DNA of 47,571 bases from Phycisphaerales bacterium UBA4658 (GCA_002405485.1 DHLW01000014.1:3791-51361), one strand, 5' to 3'. Positions 1 to 8,466 are shown, counted from the stretch's first letter. The notes: a model not told the origin generated them from the sequence alone. Made by a program: numbers and translations.

Positions 1-2
1 CC

Positions 3-971
3 GAGGTCCGGATCGTGGAGCGGCCCATGCGTCGCCGCCTCGCCGACACCCGCGCCAGCATCACCCACAAGTTCAACATCGGCGGGCACGAGGGCTATCT
101 GACCGTCGGGCTGTACGAAGACGGGATGCCCGGCGAGCTCTTCATCACCATGGCCAAGGAGGGTTCGACCATCGGCGGTCTGATGGACTCTCTGGGCACG
201 GCGGTGAGCGTCGCGCTGCAGTACGGCGTGCCGGTCGAGTCGCTGGTCAACAAGTTCACCCACCAGCGGTTCGAGCCCGCGGGCATCACCGCCAACCGGG
301 ACATCCCCTTTGCCAAGTCGCTCGTGGACTACATCTTCCGCTGGATGGGCATGGAGTTCATCCCGGGATACCGCGAGGCCAACGCCCCCCGCCGCCCAGG
401 CGCCGAGGGCCAGCAAAGTTCGACCATGTCGCGTCAGGACGCCGATGACCACATCGGCTCGCGCGTTCGCTTCACCACCGACGCGGCGGATGACGCCGCT
501 CTCAGCCGCGGCTTGACCGGCCCGGCCTCCGGCGCGGATGCCGGAGACGCTCATGACGGTCTGGAGGACCAGGATTCATGGAGCCCATCAGGACACGCAG
601 CAGACGGGCGCGACGCCCTGGCGACGACGCCCGAAGCCCACGCGCCGCACGTCGCGATCGCGCCCCGGGCCGATCGGGTGATGACCGGACCCCGAAGCAG
701 CGGGCCCGCACCGACCGCTTCGCCCGCTCGGGCCGCTCTTCGGACGCCTGCCCAGGCCCCGAACGGCGCGGGGATGAGCGGGGGGGGCGGGGGAGGAACG
801 GGCAGCGTCGCCCAGCCAAGCGCGGCGACGCCCGTCGTCAGCGCCCTCTCCATGGCCATGCGGAATAACCAGGAAGACGCCCCGGCGTGTGACTCCTGCG
901 GGTCGATCACCGTGCGTTCGGGCACCTGCTACAAGTGCATGAACTGCGGGGCCTCGATGGGGTGCTCATGA
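3..971 (+). CDS. nrdJ: Vitamin B12-dependent ribonucleotide reductase, C-terminal part (5' truncated by window edge)
   Basis: The reading frame is open to the left edge, so only the last 322 or so residues are present. Class II ribonucleotide reductase converts ribonucleotides to deoxyribonucleotides using adenosylcobalamin. The first third carries the conserved end of the catalytic domain, including the segments GYLTVGLYEDGMPGELFI and KFTHQRFEPAGITAN. About 170 poorly conserved residues rich in Ala, Pro, Gly and Arg follow, with a run of six glycines. The protein ends in the four-cysteine motif CDSCGS...CYKCMNCGA typical of the redox-active C-terminal tail of NrdJ. The first in-window start-like codon (GTG at 15) is internal and not the real start. 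Family assignment is firm. The long linker is probably disordered. Confidence 0.93.
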   Translation, partial: EVRIVERPMRRRLADTRASITHKFNIGGHEGYLTVGLYEDGMPGELFITMAKEGSTIGGLMDSLGTAVSVALQYGVPVESLVNKFTHQRFEPAGITANRDIPFAKSLVDYIFRWMGMEFIPGYREANAPRRPGAEGQQSSTMSRQDADDHIGSRVRFTTDAADDAALSRGLTGPASGADAGDAHDGLEDQDSWSPSGHAADGRDALATTPEAHAPHVAIAPRADRVMTGPRSSGPAPTASPARAALRTPAQAPNGAGMSGGGGGGTGSVAQPSAATPVVSALSMAMRNNQEDAPACDSCGSITVRSGTCYKCMNCGASMGCS

Positions 972-1493
972 ACATCTGCTCCTGACACGGGCGCACGCTC
1001 CGGACGGACCCGGGCGTGCGCTCGTGGCGGGGGCTGACCCGCTCCGCCGCGCTCCTGTGGAGCCGGCGAGCTTCGACTCCGGTCCAAGGACCGCTCAGAC
1101 CCGGTGGGCACATCGAACAACGGGGCAGGAAACACACGGGGAGGAACTCGACACACATGTTGCGGTTGCGCGGGGGCCGAGATGGCGGCCCAAGAAGCGG
1201 TGGACGGACCCTCGCTCCCTTCCTGGATGAAGGAACATCCAAGATGCGGACGGCAAGGGTGGGACAGAAAAACGGCGCTCGGCGCCACGGAGCGTTTCAC
1301 TCACGCCACCGCCCTCCGGCCCCCGCTGACCGCGACATGTTCGGTCCTTGCCTCGATTGATCCACGAACGTCCGAACCGAATCACATCCCCTTGCTCCCT
1401 CCCTTCAGCCCCCGGGTGCCTTCCCATCGTGCCCGGGGGCTCTTTCTGTCCTGAATCAGCCGTCGGCGGGCGTGCCCTAGAATCCACGCTCTC
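972..1493. other. Intergenic region between nrdJ and rimO
   Basis: This 522-base stretch has no coding sequence I can defend. A purine-rich GGGGAGGA at about 1140 precedes an ATG at 1158 that opens a 67-codon frame, but its Arg/Gly/Pro-rich product resembles nothing I know. A strong terminator-like hairpin sits at 1407-1441, about 435 bases beyond the nrdJ stop. That is far for an nrdJ terminator and leaves room for a separate short transcript. The rimO promoter element TAGAAT follows at 1478-1483. I do not recognise tmRNA, SRP RNA or 6S RNA here. Confidence 0.5.
1407..1447 (+). terminator. Rho-independent terminator-like hairpin upstream of rimO
   Basis: A perfect 10-bp inverted repeat, AGCCCCCGGG at 1407-1416 and CCCGGGGGCT at 1432-1441, has a 15-base loop and is followed by CTTTCTGT. 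The T tract is short, but the stem is very strong and oriented for the plus strand. It would insulate rimO from whatever is transcribed upstream. Confidence 0.6.
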
Positions 1494-3197
1494 ATGCCCA
1501 GCCGCTCCGCACAGCCCTCCGATCGACGTTCCCGAAGCGATGACCGAGCGCCGGAAGCCGTCCGCTCCGTCGCCTTTGTCTCCCTCGGCTGTCCGAAGAA
1601 CCTCGTCGACTCCGAGAAGATGCTCGGCCTGCTCGCGCAGGATGGTCTGGCGGTGGTTTCCGCGGATGCCGAGTCCGGCGGCGCCGACGCGATCGTCATC
1701 AACACCTGCGGGTTTCTCGAGGCCAGCAAGGACGAGTCGCTGGAGGTCATCCACAAGGCCATCCGCGACAAGGAAAAGGGTAAGGTCAAGCGCGTCGTGG
1801 TCGCCGGGTGTCTGGTGCAGCGGCACCGCGCCAAGATGTTGGAATGGGCTCCGGGGATCGACGCCATGGTCGGGGTGTTCGATCGCGACCACATCGTCGA
1901 GGCCGTGCGCGGCGTCAAGGCCGAGCGCACGACCCTGGCGCAGTCCTCCGACCAGCCCAAGTACTGGATCGCCGGCAACGCGCTCGTCGCCGCCAAGGAG
2001 CGCGGGCTCAAGACCACGGGGCTCACCGTCAACGGCAAGGACGGCTCGGGGATCGGGTACTTCGAGGACGACTCGGCCCGGCTGCGGATCACGCCCCGGC
2101 ATTACGCCTATATCCGCATGAGCGAGGGGTGCAACCAGAACTGCGCGTTCTGCACCATTCCGAGCATTCGCGGCAAGATGCGATCCAAGCCGCTGGACCG
2201 CATCGCGATCGAGGCCAGAGAACTCGTCAACGACGGTGCGTTCGAGCTGAACCTCATCGGCCAGGACACCACGAGCTATGGGGATGACATCGGCCTGGGC
2301 ATGGCCGGCGACGTCGCCGCGCCCGATGCGCCCAAGAAGTTCCAGAAGGGTCTGCCCGCAGTGCTGTGGTCGGCCAGCCGGGCGTTCAGCGACGCGGGCG
2401 TCGACGGCTGGGTGCGGCTCATGTACGCCTATCCGTCGAACTTCTCGGATGCGATGATCGACGCGATCGCCGAGCTGAGCTGGCTCAACCGCTCGGGCAA
2501 GACCCGGGGCAAAGTCGTGCCCTACATCGACATCCCGCTGCAGCACGCGTCGATCCGGATGCTCTCGGCGATGCGCCGCAACGTGACCGCAGAGCACCAG
2601 CGCGAGCTGCTGCTCAAGCTCCGTGAACGCATCCCCGGCATGGCCATCCGAACGACGTTCATCTCGGGATTCCCGGGTGAGACCGAGGCCGACCATCAAC
2701 AGCTCATGGAGCTCGTGGATGAGATCGGCTTCGACGCGATGGGAGTGTTTGCCTACTCCAAGGAGGACGGCACGGTCGCGGGGACGATGGAGGACGATCC
2801 GAAGCTCGCCGTGCCCGAAGAGACCAAGCAGCGTCGCCGAGAGGAGCTCATGCTCCTGCAGCAGAAGGTCGCCTTCGATCAGGCGGCGTATCTCGCGAAG
2901 CAGTTCGACGAGAAGAACCCCACCGGCTCGGGCGTTCGGCTGGATGTGCTCATCGACGCGGCGACCAGGACCAAGGGCCGAAAGACCAGCGGCGTGGGCT
3001 CCGGCGGCGGGTTGTACCACGGCCGGACGTACTTCCAGGCCCCCGGCATCGATGCCATGACCTTCGTGCAATCGGCCCGCACCCTCGCGCCCGGCGAACT
3101 CGTGCAGTGCGTCATCGTCGCCAGCGATGGCTACGACCTTGTTGCCAGGCCAGTGGACGAGCTGGAGAAGAAGGTCGGACTGAAGGTCATCCGCTAG
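1494..3197 (+). CDS. rimO: Ribosomal protein S12 methylthiotransferase RimO
   Basis: A radical SAM enzyme that adds a methylthio group to the conserved aspartate of ribosomal protein S12. The N-terminal methylthiotransferase domain has its three cluster cysteines at C33 (SLGCPKN), C72 (INTCGF) and C106. The radical SAM cluster motif CxxxCxxC is at C213, C217 and C220 (EGCNQNCAFC), followed by IPSIRGKMRS, which is characteristic of RimO rather than MiaB. A TRAM-like domain ends the protein. At 567 residues it is about 125 longer than typical RimO. The extra length is an Arg-rich N-terminus, an insertion at about residues 140-200 between the first two domains, and a segment after the first radical SAM repeats. 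There is no Shine-Dalgarno sequence; TAGAAT lies 10 bases before the ATG. Confidence 0.93.
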   Translation: MPSRSAQPSDRRSRSDDRAPEAVRSVAFVSLGCPKNLVDSEKMLGLLAQDGLAVVSADAESGGADAIVINTCGFLEASKDESLEVIHKAIRDKEKGKVKRVVVAGCLVQRHRAKMLEWAPGIDAMVGVFDRDHIVEAVRGVKAERTTLAQSSDQPKYWIAGNALVAAKERGLKTTGLTVNGKDGSGIGYFEDDSARLRITPRHYAYIRMSEGCNQNCAFCTIPSIRGKMRSKPLDRIAIEARELVNDGAFELNLIGQDTTSYGDDIGLGMAGDVAAPDAPKKFQKGLPAVLWSASRAFSDAGVDGWVRLMYAYPSNFSDAMIDAIAELSWLNRSGKTRGKVVPYIDIPLQHASIRMLSAMRRNVTAEHQRELLLKLRERIPGMAIRTTFISGFPGETEADHQQLMELVDEIGFDAMGVFAYSKEDGTVAGTMEDDPKLAVPEETKQRRREELMLLQQKVAFDQAAYLAKQFDEKNPTGSGVRLDVLIDAATRTKGRKTSGVGSGGGLYHGRTYFQAPGIDAMTFVQSARTLAPGELVQCVIVASDGYDLVARPVDELEKKVGLKVIR

Positions 3198-3360
3198 CGC
3201 CGCGGAACGGAACGACAGCGCGCACGAGAAACAGCGGAGCAGCCAGACTTCGGGTTGAGCCGCGGCGCGACGATCATCGCACGCGCCACAAACTCACCTC
3301 AACCGATGTCGTGCGGCTCCGCTGTCAGACGTTTCGGAGACGGTCTGTCGCCCGCGTTCG

Positions 3361-3984
3361 TTACGCCTTCTTGGCCTTCTCGACGGCGGCCTTGATCTGG
3401 GCCTCGAAGTCGTCATCGAGCGGGTTGCCGATCCAGGCGATCTTGCCATCGCCGCCGACGATGAACGCGGTGGGGATGCCGCCCTGGCCCGCGGCCTGCA
3501 TCCAGTCCTTGCTCATCTCGCGGTCGCCGTCGAACGCGATGGTGTAGGCCATCTTGTCGCCCTGGTCCTTCACGAACGACTCGAGCTTCTCCAGACGCTT
3601 GTCGGAGCCGTCCTTGTCCTTGCGCTCGCTCGCCGCCACGCCGATGACCGTCACGTTGCTCTTGAACTTCTTGGCGATCTCGGTGTTGTGCGGGATGGCC
3701 TTGCGGCAGGGCGGGCACCAGGTCGCCCAGAACTCGACGACGTACACCTTGCCGGACTCGAAGCTCTTGATCTCCTCGCCCTTGACCCACTTGTCGACCT
3801 TCAGGGCCGGGGCCTTGTCGCCGACCCTGAGCGTGATCTCCTTCTTCTCGCCCTTCTTTTCGTCCTTGGCGGGGGCGATCTTGGCGGGCTGGGTGGTCGC
3901 GGGCGGTTCCATGCCGGCGCCCGCGAGCACCAGACCAGAGAACGCGATGAGGGACGCCGCGGAGACGAGCAGTGTTGTGCGCAT
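3361..3984 (-). CDS. Exported TlpA-like thioredoxin-family protein
   Basis: A 207-residue exported thiol-disulfide protein of the TlpA/ResA type. Residues 1-23 form a signal peptide, and a short Lys/Pro-rich linker follows. The thioredoxin fold carries the active site WCPPC at 89-93 (C90, C93) and the cis-proline segment GGIPTAFIV near the C-terminus. Such proteins act as reductants or disulfide exchangers outside the cytoplasmic membrane, often for cytochrome c maturation, but no cytochrome gene is nearby. The start is fixed by GGAGGT seven bases before the ATG. A candidate -10 TACGAT is at 4034-4039 on the minus strand. It lies downstream of and co-directional with the PilZ/J-domain gene. 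Confidence 0.88.
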   Translation of the reverse strand: MRTTLLVSAASLIAFSGLVLAGAGMEPPATTQPAKIAPAKDEKKGEKKEITLRVGDKAPALKVDKWVKGEEIKSFESGKVYVVEFWATWCPPCRKAIPHNTEIAKKFKSNVTVIGVAASERKDKDGSDKRLEKLESFVKDQGDKMAYTIAFDGDREMSKDWMQAAGQGGIPTAFIVGGDGKIAWIGNPLDDDFEAQIKAAVEKAKKA

Positions 3985-4159
3985 GATTGCACCTCCGAAT
4001 GTCTCACCCGCCGACCCCGCGATTGGATGCACAATCGTACCAGAATGGTGCCAGGACCGGCATGTGGACCCGGTGGAAACCCTGGCCATTGCGCAAAATG
4101 ATGGTTTTGGGGCCGATGGGCGGCGTGGACGCGCTGTGCACCGGCGGGTCCGCGGCGGA

Positions 4160-4786
4160 TCAGGCGGCGGATCGGATGAGCGCGGTCCGGTCATACTCGG
4201 CCCGCCGAGCCGGATCGCTCAGCACCTCATTGGCCGCGCTGATCGCGCAGAATCGTTCCTGAGCGTCCGGGGACGTGTTCACATCGGGGTGGAAGGTGCG
4301 TGCCAACGCGCGAAACGCGGCCTGGATCTGCTCGGGGCTCGCGCTGAGCGGCACGCCGAGCACCGCGTAATAGTCCGGCAGCTTGACCGGCTGGACGAGC
4401 TTCTCACGGAAGGCCGGATCGGATGTTCCGGCGGGTCGCCGACGACCGAAGCGGGCGAGGTTCTGCACCGCGTCCTCGTCGGCGGATGTCAGGCCCACGA
4501 AGGCCAGCTCGAGCAGGCACCCTCTCGGCTGGGGCGTGCTGCGCACGAGCCTGGCCTTGACCGCGATCTCGTCGGTCGGCGCGCACAGATCCAGCTCGAT
4601 CGTCGAGGCGGGATCGGCCGGCAGCACGGGACTCGACGCGCGAATCACCACACCGCCACGCCACACCTCGACGATCGTCCCGAGCGAGCAGGTGAGCACG
4701 GCGGTCTGGATGCGATCCGAAGATGCCGGAGCGGCGTCGGGCGCGTCGGGCTTCGGCGAGCGTTTGCTGAAGGGCCAGAACGACAT
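4160..4786 (-). CDS. J-domain protein with N-terminal PilZ-like domain
   Basis: A 208-residue protein in two parts. Residues 137-200 are a clear J domain: DYYAVLGV, a basic helix II, the HPD tripeptide at 166-168 and a helix ending SDPARRAEYDR. J domains stimulate the ATPase of DnaK (Hsp70). Residues 25-118 look like a PilZ-type beta barrel (small strands, a VWRGGVVIRASSPV segment, charged turns), but the RxxxR and D/NxSxxG c-di-GMP motifs are not intact, so that part is tentative. It lies 73 bases downstream of the FHA-GspE gene in the same direction, so the two may be co-transcribed. The ATG overlaps no neighbour and has no obvious Shine-Dalgarno sequence. Confidence 0.75.
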   Translation of the reverse strand: MSFWPFSKRSPKPDAPDAAPASSDRIQTAVLTCSLGTIVEVWRGGVVIRASSPVLPADPASTIELDLCAPTDEIAVKARLVRSTPQPRGCLLELAFVGLTSADEDAVQNLARFGRRRPAGTSDPAFREKLVQPVKLPDYYAVLGVPLSASPEQIQAAFRALARTFHPDVNTSPDAQERFCAISAANEVLSDPARRAEYDRTALIRSAA

Positions 4787-4859
4787 CCATGGACGTATCG
4801 GACGGGCCGGGCGTTCGATTGAGCGGCGACTGCCGCGACAGGCACGGATTATCCGGACC

Positions 4860-6548
4860 CTACCGGCTGGTGGCGACGCGATCGACCTCGTCGATGCTGG
4901 TCTGACCTCGGGCGGCGAGGATCCATCCCGACTGCACGAGCGTGGTGAAGAGCCCTTGCTCGATCACCCGCTTCATCGCGGTGATGGTCGGCTCCTTGAG
5001 GATCACATCCCGGAGCTCGTCGGTGAAGTCCAGCAGTTCGAAGATGGCCTTCCGTCCGCGATATCCCGTCCGCAGGCACTGCGCACACCCGGTGGCGACG
5101 AAGACATCCGTCTGGCCCTCGAGAAACCGGCCCATGCGGGTGGCCTGGGCGGGGGCGACGCGCACGGAACGCTTGCAGTTGTCGCACAGGATGCGGATCA
5201 GCCGCTGCGCCAGCACGACCTCCAGCGAGTTGGCGACCAGATAGGGCTCGACCTTGAGATCCAGCAGGCGAAAGACGCTGGACATGGTGTCCTTGGCGTG
5301 GACGGTGGAGAAGACCAGGTGCCCGGTCATGGCGGCCTGCATGGCGGTGCGGGCGGTCTCCTCGTCGCGGATCTCGCCCACCAGGATCACGTCCGGGTCC
5401 TGCCGAAGCACAGACCGCAGCAGCGAGCCGAATGTGTTCTCCTTGCGCTCGTCGACGGGGATCTGGGTGACGTTGTCGATCTGATACTCGACGGGGTCTT
5501 CGATCGTCACGACGTTTCGGCGTTCGCGGTCGATCTGCCGCAGGGCGCAGTACAGCGTGGTCGTCTTGCCCGAGCCGGTGGGGCCGCAGACCAGCAGCAG
5601 GCCGGCGTCCTGGTCGGTGACCTTGCGGATGCGCTCGTACTGATACGGCGGGAGGCCGAGATCGTTGAGCGACTTGGGCGCGTCGCGCATGTCCAGCACG
5701 CGGATGACGAGCTTCTGCCCGTGCACGCTGGGCGTGAAGCTGATGCGATAATCGACCCGCCTGGCCGTGTTCGTCGTCGACTGCGGAAACTTCACGGAAA
5801 AATGGCCATCCAGCACGGCATCGCGCTGCGTCGGGCGGAACTGGCAGGCGGTCTTGACGAGTCCGAGGGCCAGCTCGCCCACGGTGTTGGGCAGCTCGAC
5901 GACCTGGATCATCTGCCCGTCGACACGCATGCGGACGCTCATCGCGTCGCCCTTGGGCTCGATGTGGATGTCGGTCGCCCGGGACTTGCTGGCAGCCACG
6001 AGCATGAGCCGGATCGCGCGGGCCCCGTCGCCATTCCCGGCCAGGGCTTCCGACGGTCGGCCCCGGCCGTCGATCATCCCCGGAGCGTCGGCGGCGCCCT
6101 CGTTCCTTGGCGGGATGGAGTTGATCATCTCCTGCAGGTCCGTCACCCACCCGGGCGTGCTCGCCGACGCCTGCTCGCGGGCGATGATCTGCCGCTCGCG
6201 GAGCGATTCCTCGGCCTCGACGCGGAACTGGAAACGCCCGATCTTGATGACATCGCCCGCACGCAGGGGCGAATCGGTCACCTTGATCCCGTTGAGCCGC
6301 GTCCCGTTGCGCGAGCCCAGGTCCCGCAGGTGGAACGTCGGGTTCTCCGCATCACCCACCTCATCGACGCTCAGCTCCCCGTTGGCCGGACGGTCCGGGG
6401 CCGGCTCGATCACGCAGTGGAACCGGCTGAGCAGCCCGTCGTCCAGCGCCAGCACGTTCTCCGGAGACCGGCCGATGGTGATCGGACGCTCGGCGAGCGC
6501 GAGCGTCGGCAGGTCGGCATTCTCTGGAACAAGGTGATACGACGGCAC
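4860..6548 (-). CDS. gspE: GspE/PilB-family secretion ATPase with N-terminal FHA domain
   Basis: A 562-residue hexameric motor ATPase of the type II secretion/type IV pilus family. Visible features are Walker A GPTGSGKTT (322-330), the Asp box after VVTIEDPVEY (347-355), Walker B ILVGEIRDEE (388-397), the His box GHLVFSTVHAKD, and the zinc-binding cysteine pairs C455/C458 and C488/C491 that mark GspE/PilB and are absent from PilT. Residues 1-110 form a forkhead-associated (phosphothreonine-binding) domain with GRSPEN, SRFHC and LGSRNGTRLNG, in place of the usual GspE N-terminal domain. It probably drives the F-G-I-J-K operon at 22.4-31.5 kb. Translation starts at GTG 6548, divergent from serS. 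A possible -10 TACTAT lies about 30 bases upstream. Confidence 0.9.
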   Translation of the reverse strand: MPSYHLVPENADLPTLALAERPITIGRSPENVLALDDGLLSRFHCVIEPAPDRPANGELSVDEVGDAENPTFHLRDLGSRNGTRLNGIKVTDSPLRAGDVIKIGRFQFRVEAEESLRERQIIAREQASASTPGWVTDLQEMINSIPPRNEGAADAPGMIDGRGRPSEALAGNGDGARAIRLMLVAASKSRATDIHIEPKGDAMSVRMRVDGQMIQVVELPNTVGELALGLVKTACQFRPTQRDAVLDGHFSVKFPQSTTNTARRVDYRISFTPSVHGQKLVIRVLDMRDAPKSLNDLGLPPYQYERIRKVTDQDAGLLLVCGPTGSGKTTTLYCALRQIDRERRNVVTIEDPVEYQIDNVTQIPVDERKENTFGSLLRSVLRQDPDVILVGEIRDEETARTAMQAAMTGHLVFSTVHAKDTMSSVFRLLDLKVEPYLVANSLEVVLAQRLIRILCDNCKRSVRVAPAQATRMGRFLEGQTDVFVATGCAQCLRTGYRGRKAIFELLDFTDELRDVILKEPTITAMKRVIEQGLFTTLVQSGWILAARGQTSIDEVDRVATSR

Positions 6549-6720
6549 GGCAAGTTCTCACACGGGCGTTGGCGGGAATAGTACGTACTTTTCCGTACCT
6601 CCGTGCGCCATATCGGATGAAAGGGCTGGGTTTGCCGGAATAGCCGGGGGCCCGACAGCGCACGAACGCACGACTTGAAGTTGCACGCGGGGGACCAGCA
6701 TTTCACAAGAGTTTCACCCG

Positions 6721-6726
6721 TACACT
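6721..6726 (+). promoter_or_regulatory. Candidate -10 element of serS, leaderless arrangement
   Basis: TACACT ends 8 bases before the serS ATG and there is no Shine-Dalgarno sequence. Transcription would start at or within a few bases of the start codon. No convincing -35 is visible. Confidence 0.45.
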
Positions 6727-6734
6727 CCCGCCCC

Positions 6735-8141
6735 ATGATCGACCTCAAGGATCTGCGTGAACGGCCGGACAAGTACCGTGACGGATGCCGCAAGAAGGGC
6801 ATGGCGGTGGATATCGACGCCCTGCTGGCGCTGGACGCCAAGCGTCGCGGTCTCCTGACTGAACAGGAGGCCGCCAAAGCCCAGCAGAACGCCCTCGCCA
6901 AGGAGTCGGGCCCGGCGATCGGCAAGCTCAAGGGTCAGATCGGCAAGGCCTCCGGCGACGAGAAGGCCACGCTCGAGCGTGAGCTCGCCGAGATCATGGC
7001 CAAGCCCGCCGCACTGAAGGAGAAGGTCCAGGCCCTCGAAGCGCAGATCGCGGCGATCGAACCGGAACTGAACGCGATCCTCCTCACCGTCCCGCAGCCG
7101 CCGGACGCGGACGTTCCGGTCGGCGTCGGGTCCGAGGGCAACATCGAGAAGACCCGCTGGAACCCGGCGGGCGGGGCGGGCTCGCCGGGAGGCGTGGCGT
7201 TTGACACGAGCAAGAGCTTCGAGAGTCAGCGCGGCTTCAAGCCCCGGACCCACATCGAGCTGGTCGAGAAGCTCGGGCTCGCCGACTTCGAGCGCGGCGT
7301 CAAGATGGCCGGCACGCGCTCGTACGCGCTCATGGGCGACGGCATGCTCCTGCACAACGCGATCCTGCGGTACGCGTTCGACTTCATGACGCTCACCAAC
7401 GGGTTCACCGCCGTCAGCGTGCCCGTGCTCGTCAAGGAGTCGTGCATGCTCGGCACGGGGTTCTTTCCCGCCGGGCGCGAGCAGGCGTACCACGTTGAAG
7501 AGAGCGCCCGCGGCGGCGGATACGACCTGTTCCTGACCGGCACCGGCGAGGTCGGGCTCATGGGCCTGCACGCCGACGAGATCCTCGACGAATCCCAGCT
7601 CCCGCTGAAGTACACGACCGTCTCGACGTGCTTCCGCCGCGAGGCCGGTGCCGCCGGCAAGGACACGGCCGGGCTGTACCGCATCCACCAGTTCGACAAG
7701 GTCGAGCAGGTCGTCATCTGCAAGGCCGACGAGCAGGAGAGCCGGCAGTGGCACGCCCGCATGATCGGATACGTCGAGAAGCTGCTGCAATCGCTCGGCC
7801 TGCCCTATCGACTCCTGCAGTGCTGCACGGGAGATCTGGGCGTGAAGAACGCCGACATGATCGACATCGAATCCTGGATGCCGGGCCGCAACGGCTATGG
7901 CGAGACGCACTCGGCCAGCCGGCTGTACGACTATCAGTGCCGACGGTTGAACATGCGATATCGCGCCGGTGGCGAATCCGGCAAGGGCGCGACGGTCTTC
8001 TGTCATTCGTTGAACAACACGGTCGCGGCGAGCCCGCGCATCCTGATCCCGATCCTGGAGATGTGGCAGAACGCCGACGGATCGGTCACCGTGCCCCCGC
8101 CGCTGCGGGCGTACATGGGCGGCAAAGAGAAGATCGGCTGA
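6735..8141 (+). CDS. serS: Serine--tRNA ligase
   Basis: A class II aminoacyl-tRNA synthetase of 468 residues that charges tRNA-Ser (and tRNA-Sec where present) with serine. The N-terminal helical arm (about residues 25-110) is the long antiparallel coiled coil that grips the tRNA-Ser extra arm. Motif 2 is seen at FRREAGAAGKDTAGLYRIHQF, and motif 3 in the C-terminal segment with NNTVAASPRILIPILE. The ATG at 6735 begins with the conserved MIDLKDLRERPD, so upstream start codons in the same frame are rejected. It is divergent from the FHA-GspE gene and 31 bases upstream of a DUF1294 gene. Confidence 0.97.
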   Translation: MIDLKDLRERPDKYRDGCRKKGMAVDIDALLALDAKRRGLLTEQEAAKAQQNALAKESGPAIGKLKGQIGKASGDEKATLERELAEIMAKPAALKEKVQALEAQIAAIEPELNAILLTVPQPPDADVPVGVGSEGNIEKTRWNPAGGAGSPGGVAFDTSKSFESQRGFKPRTHIELVEKLGLADFERGVKMAGTRSYALMGDGMLLHNAILRYAFDFMTLTNGFTAVSVPVLVKESCMLGTGFFPAGREQAYHVEESARGGGYDLFLTGTGEVGLMGLHADEILDESQLPLKYTTVSTCFRREAGAAGKDTAGLYRIHQFDKVEQVVICKADEQESRQWHARMIGYVEKLLQSLGLPYRLLQCCTGDLGVKNADMIDIESWMPGRNGYGETHSASRLYDYQCRRLNMRYRAGGESGKGATVFCHSLNNTVAASPRILIPILEMWQNADGSVTVPPPLRAYMGGKEKIG

Positions 8142-8172
8142 GGCCCGAGCGCCCCGGCGGAAAGCGTGGAAC

Positions 8173-8466
8173 ATGGGCTGGGTTCTGCTGTCCATCGGCG
8201 CGGTGATCTACGCGGTCATGTCGCTCGTGACGCTCGCGGCGTTCGCGCTCGACAAGGCCCGGGCCAAGCTCGATGCCCGCCGAACGCCCGAGAAAGTCCT
8301 GCACACGCTCTCCGCTCTGGGCGGGTTTCCCGGAGCGCTGGCGGCGATGATCCTCGTCCGACACAAGAACCGCAAGCCCGGCTTCGTCGCACTCACGGCG
8401 ATCATCGGCCTTGGCCACGTCCTGGCGTGGGTCCTTCTCATCGTCGCCTGGCGGGTGCTGCGATGA
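8173..8466 (+). CDS. DUF1294 family small membrane protein
   Basis: A 97-residue protein with hydrophobic helices at about residues 3-25, 45-62 and 70-93. Its middle matches the DUF1294 pattern: FALDKARAK, then RTPEKVLHTLSALGGFPGALAAM, then RHKNRKPGF. Members occur widely as small membrane proteins of unknown function, sometimes fused to cold-shock domains. It follows serS by 31 bases in the same direction and may be co-transcribed with it. There is no strong Shine-Dalgarno sequence. Confidence 0.85.
   Translation: MGWVLLSIGAVIYAVMSLVTLAAFALDKARAKLDARRTPEKVLHTLSALGGFPGALAAMILVRHKNRKPGFVALTAIIGLGHVLAWVLLIVAWRVLR

Noticed and set aside
1095..3071. Long minus-strand open frame opposite rimO
   Set aside because: GC-rich codon bias keeps the antisense frame open. 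The product is low-complexity, and the plus-strand frame is clearly RimO.
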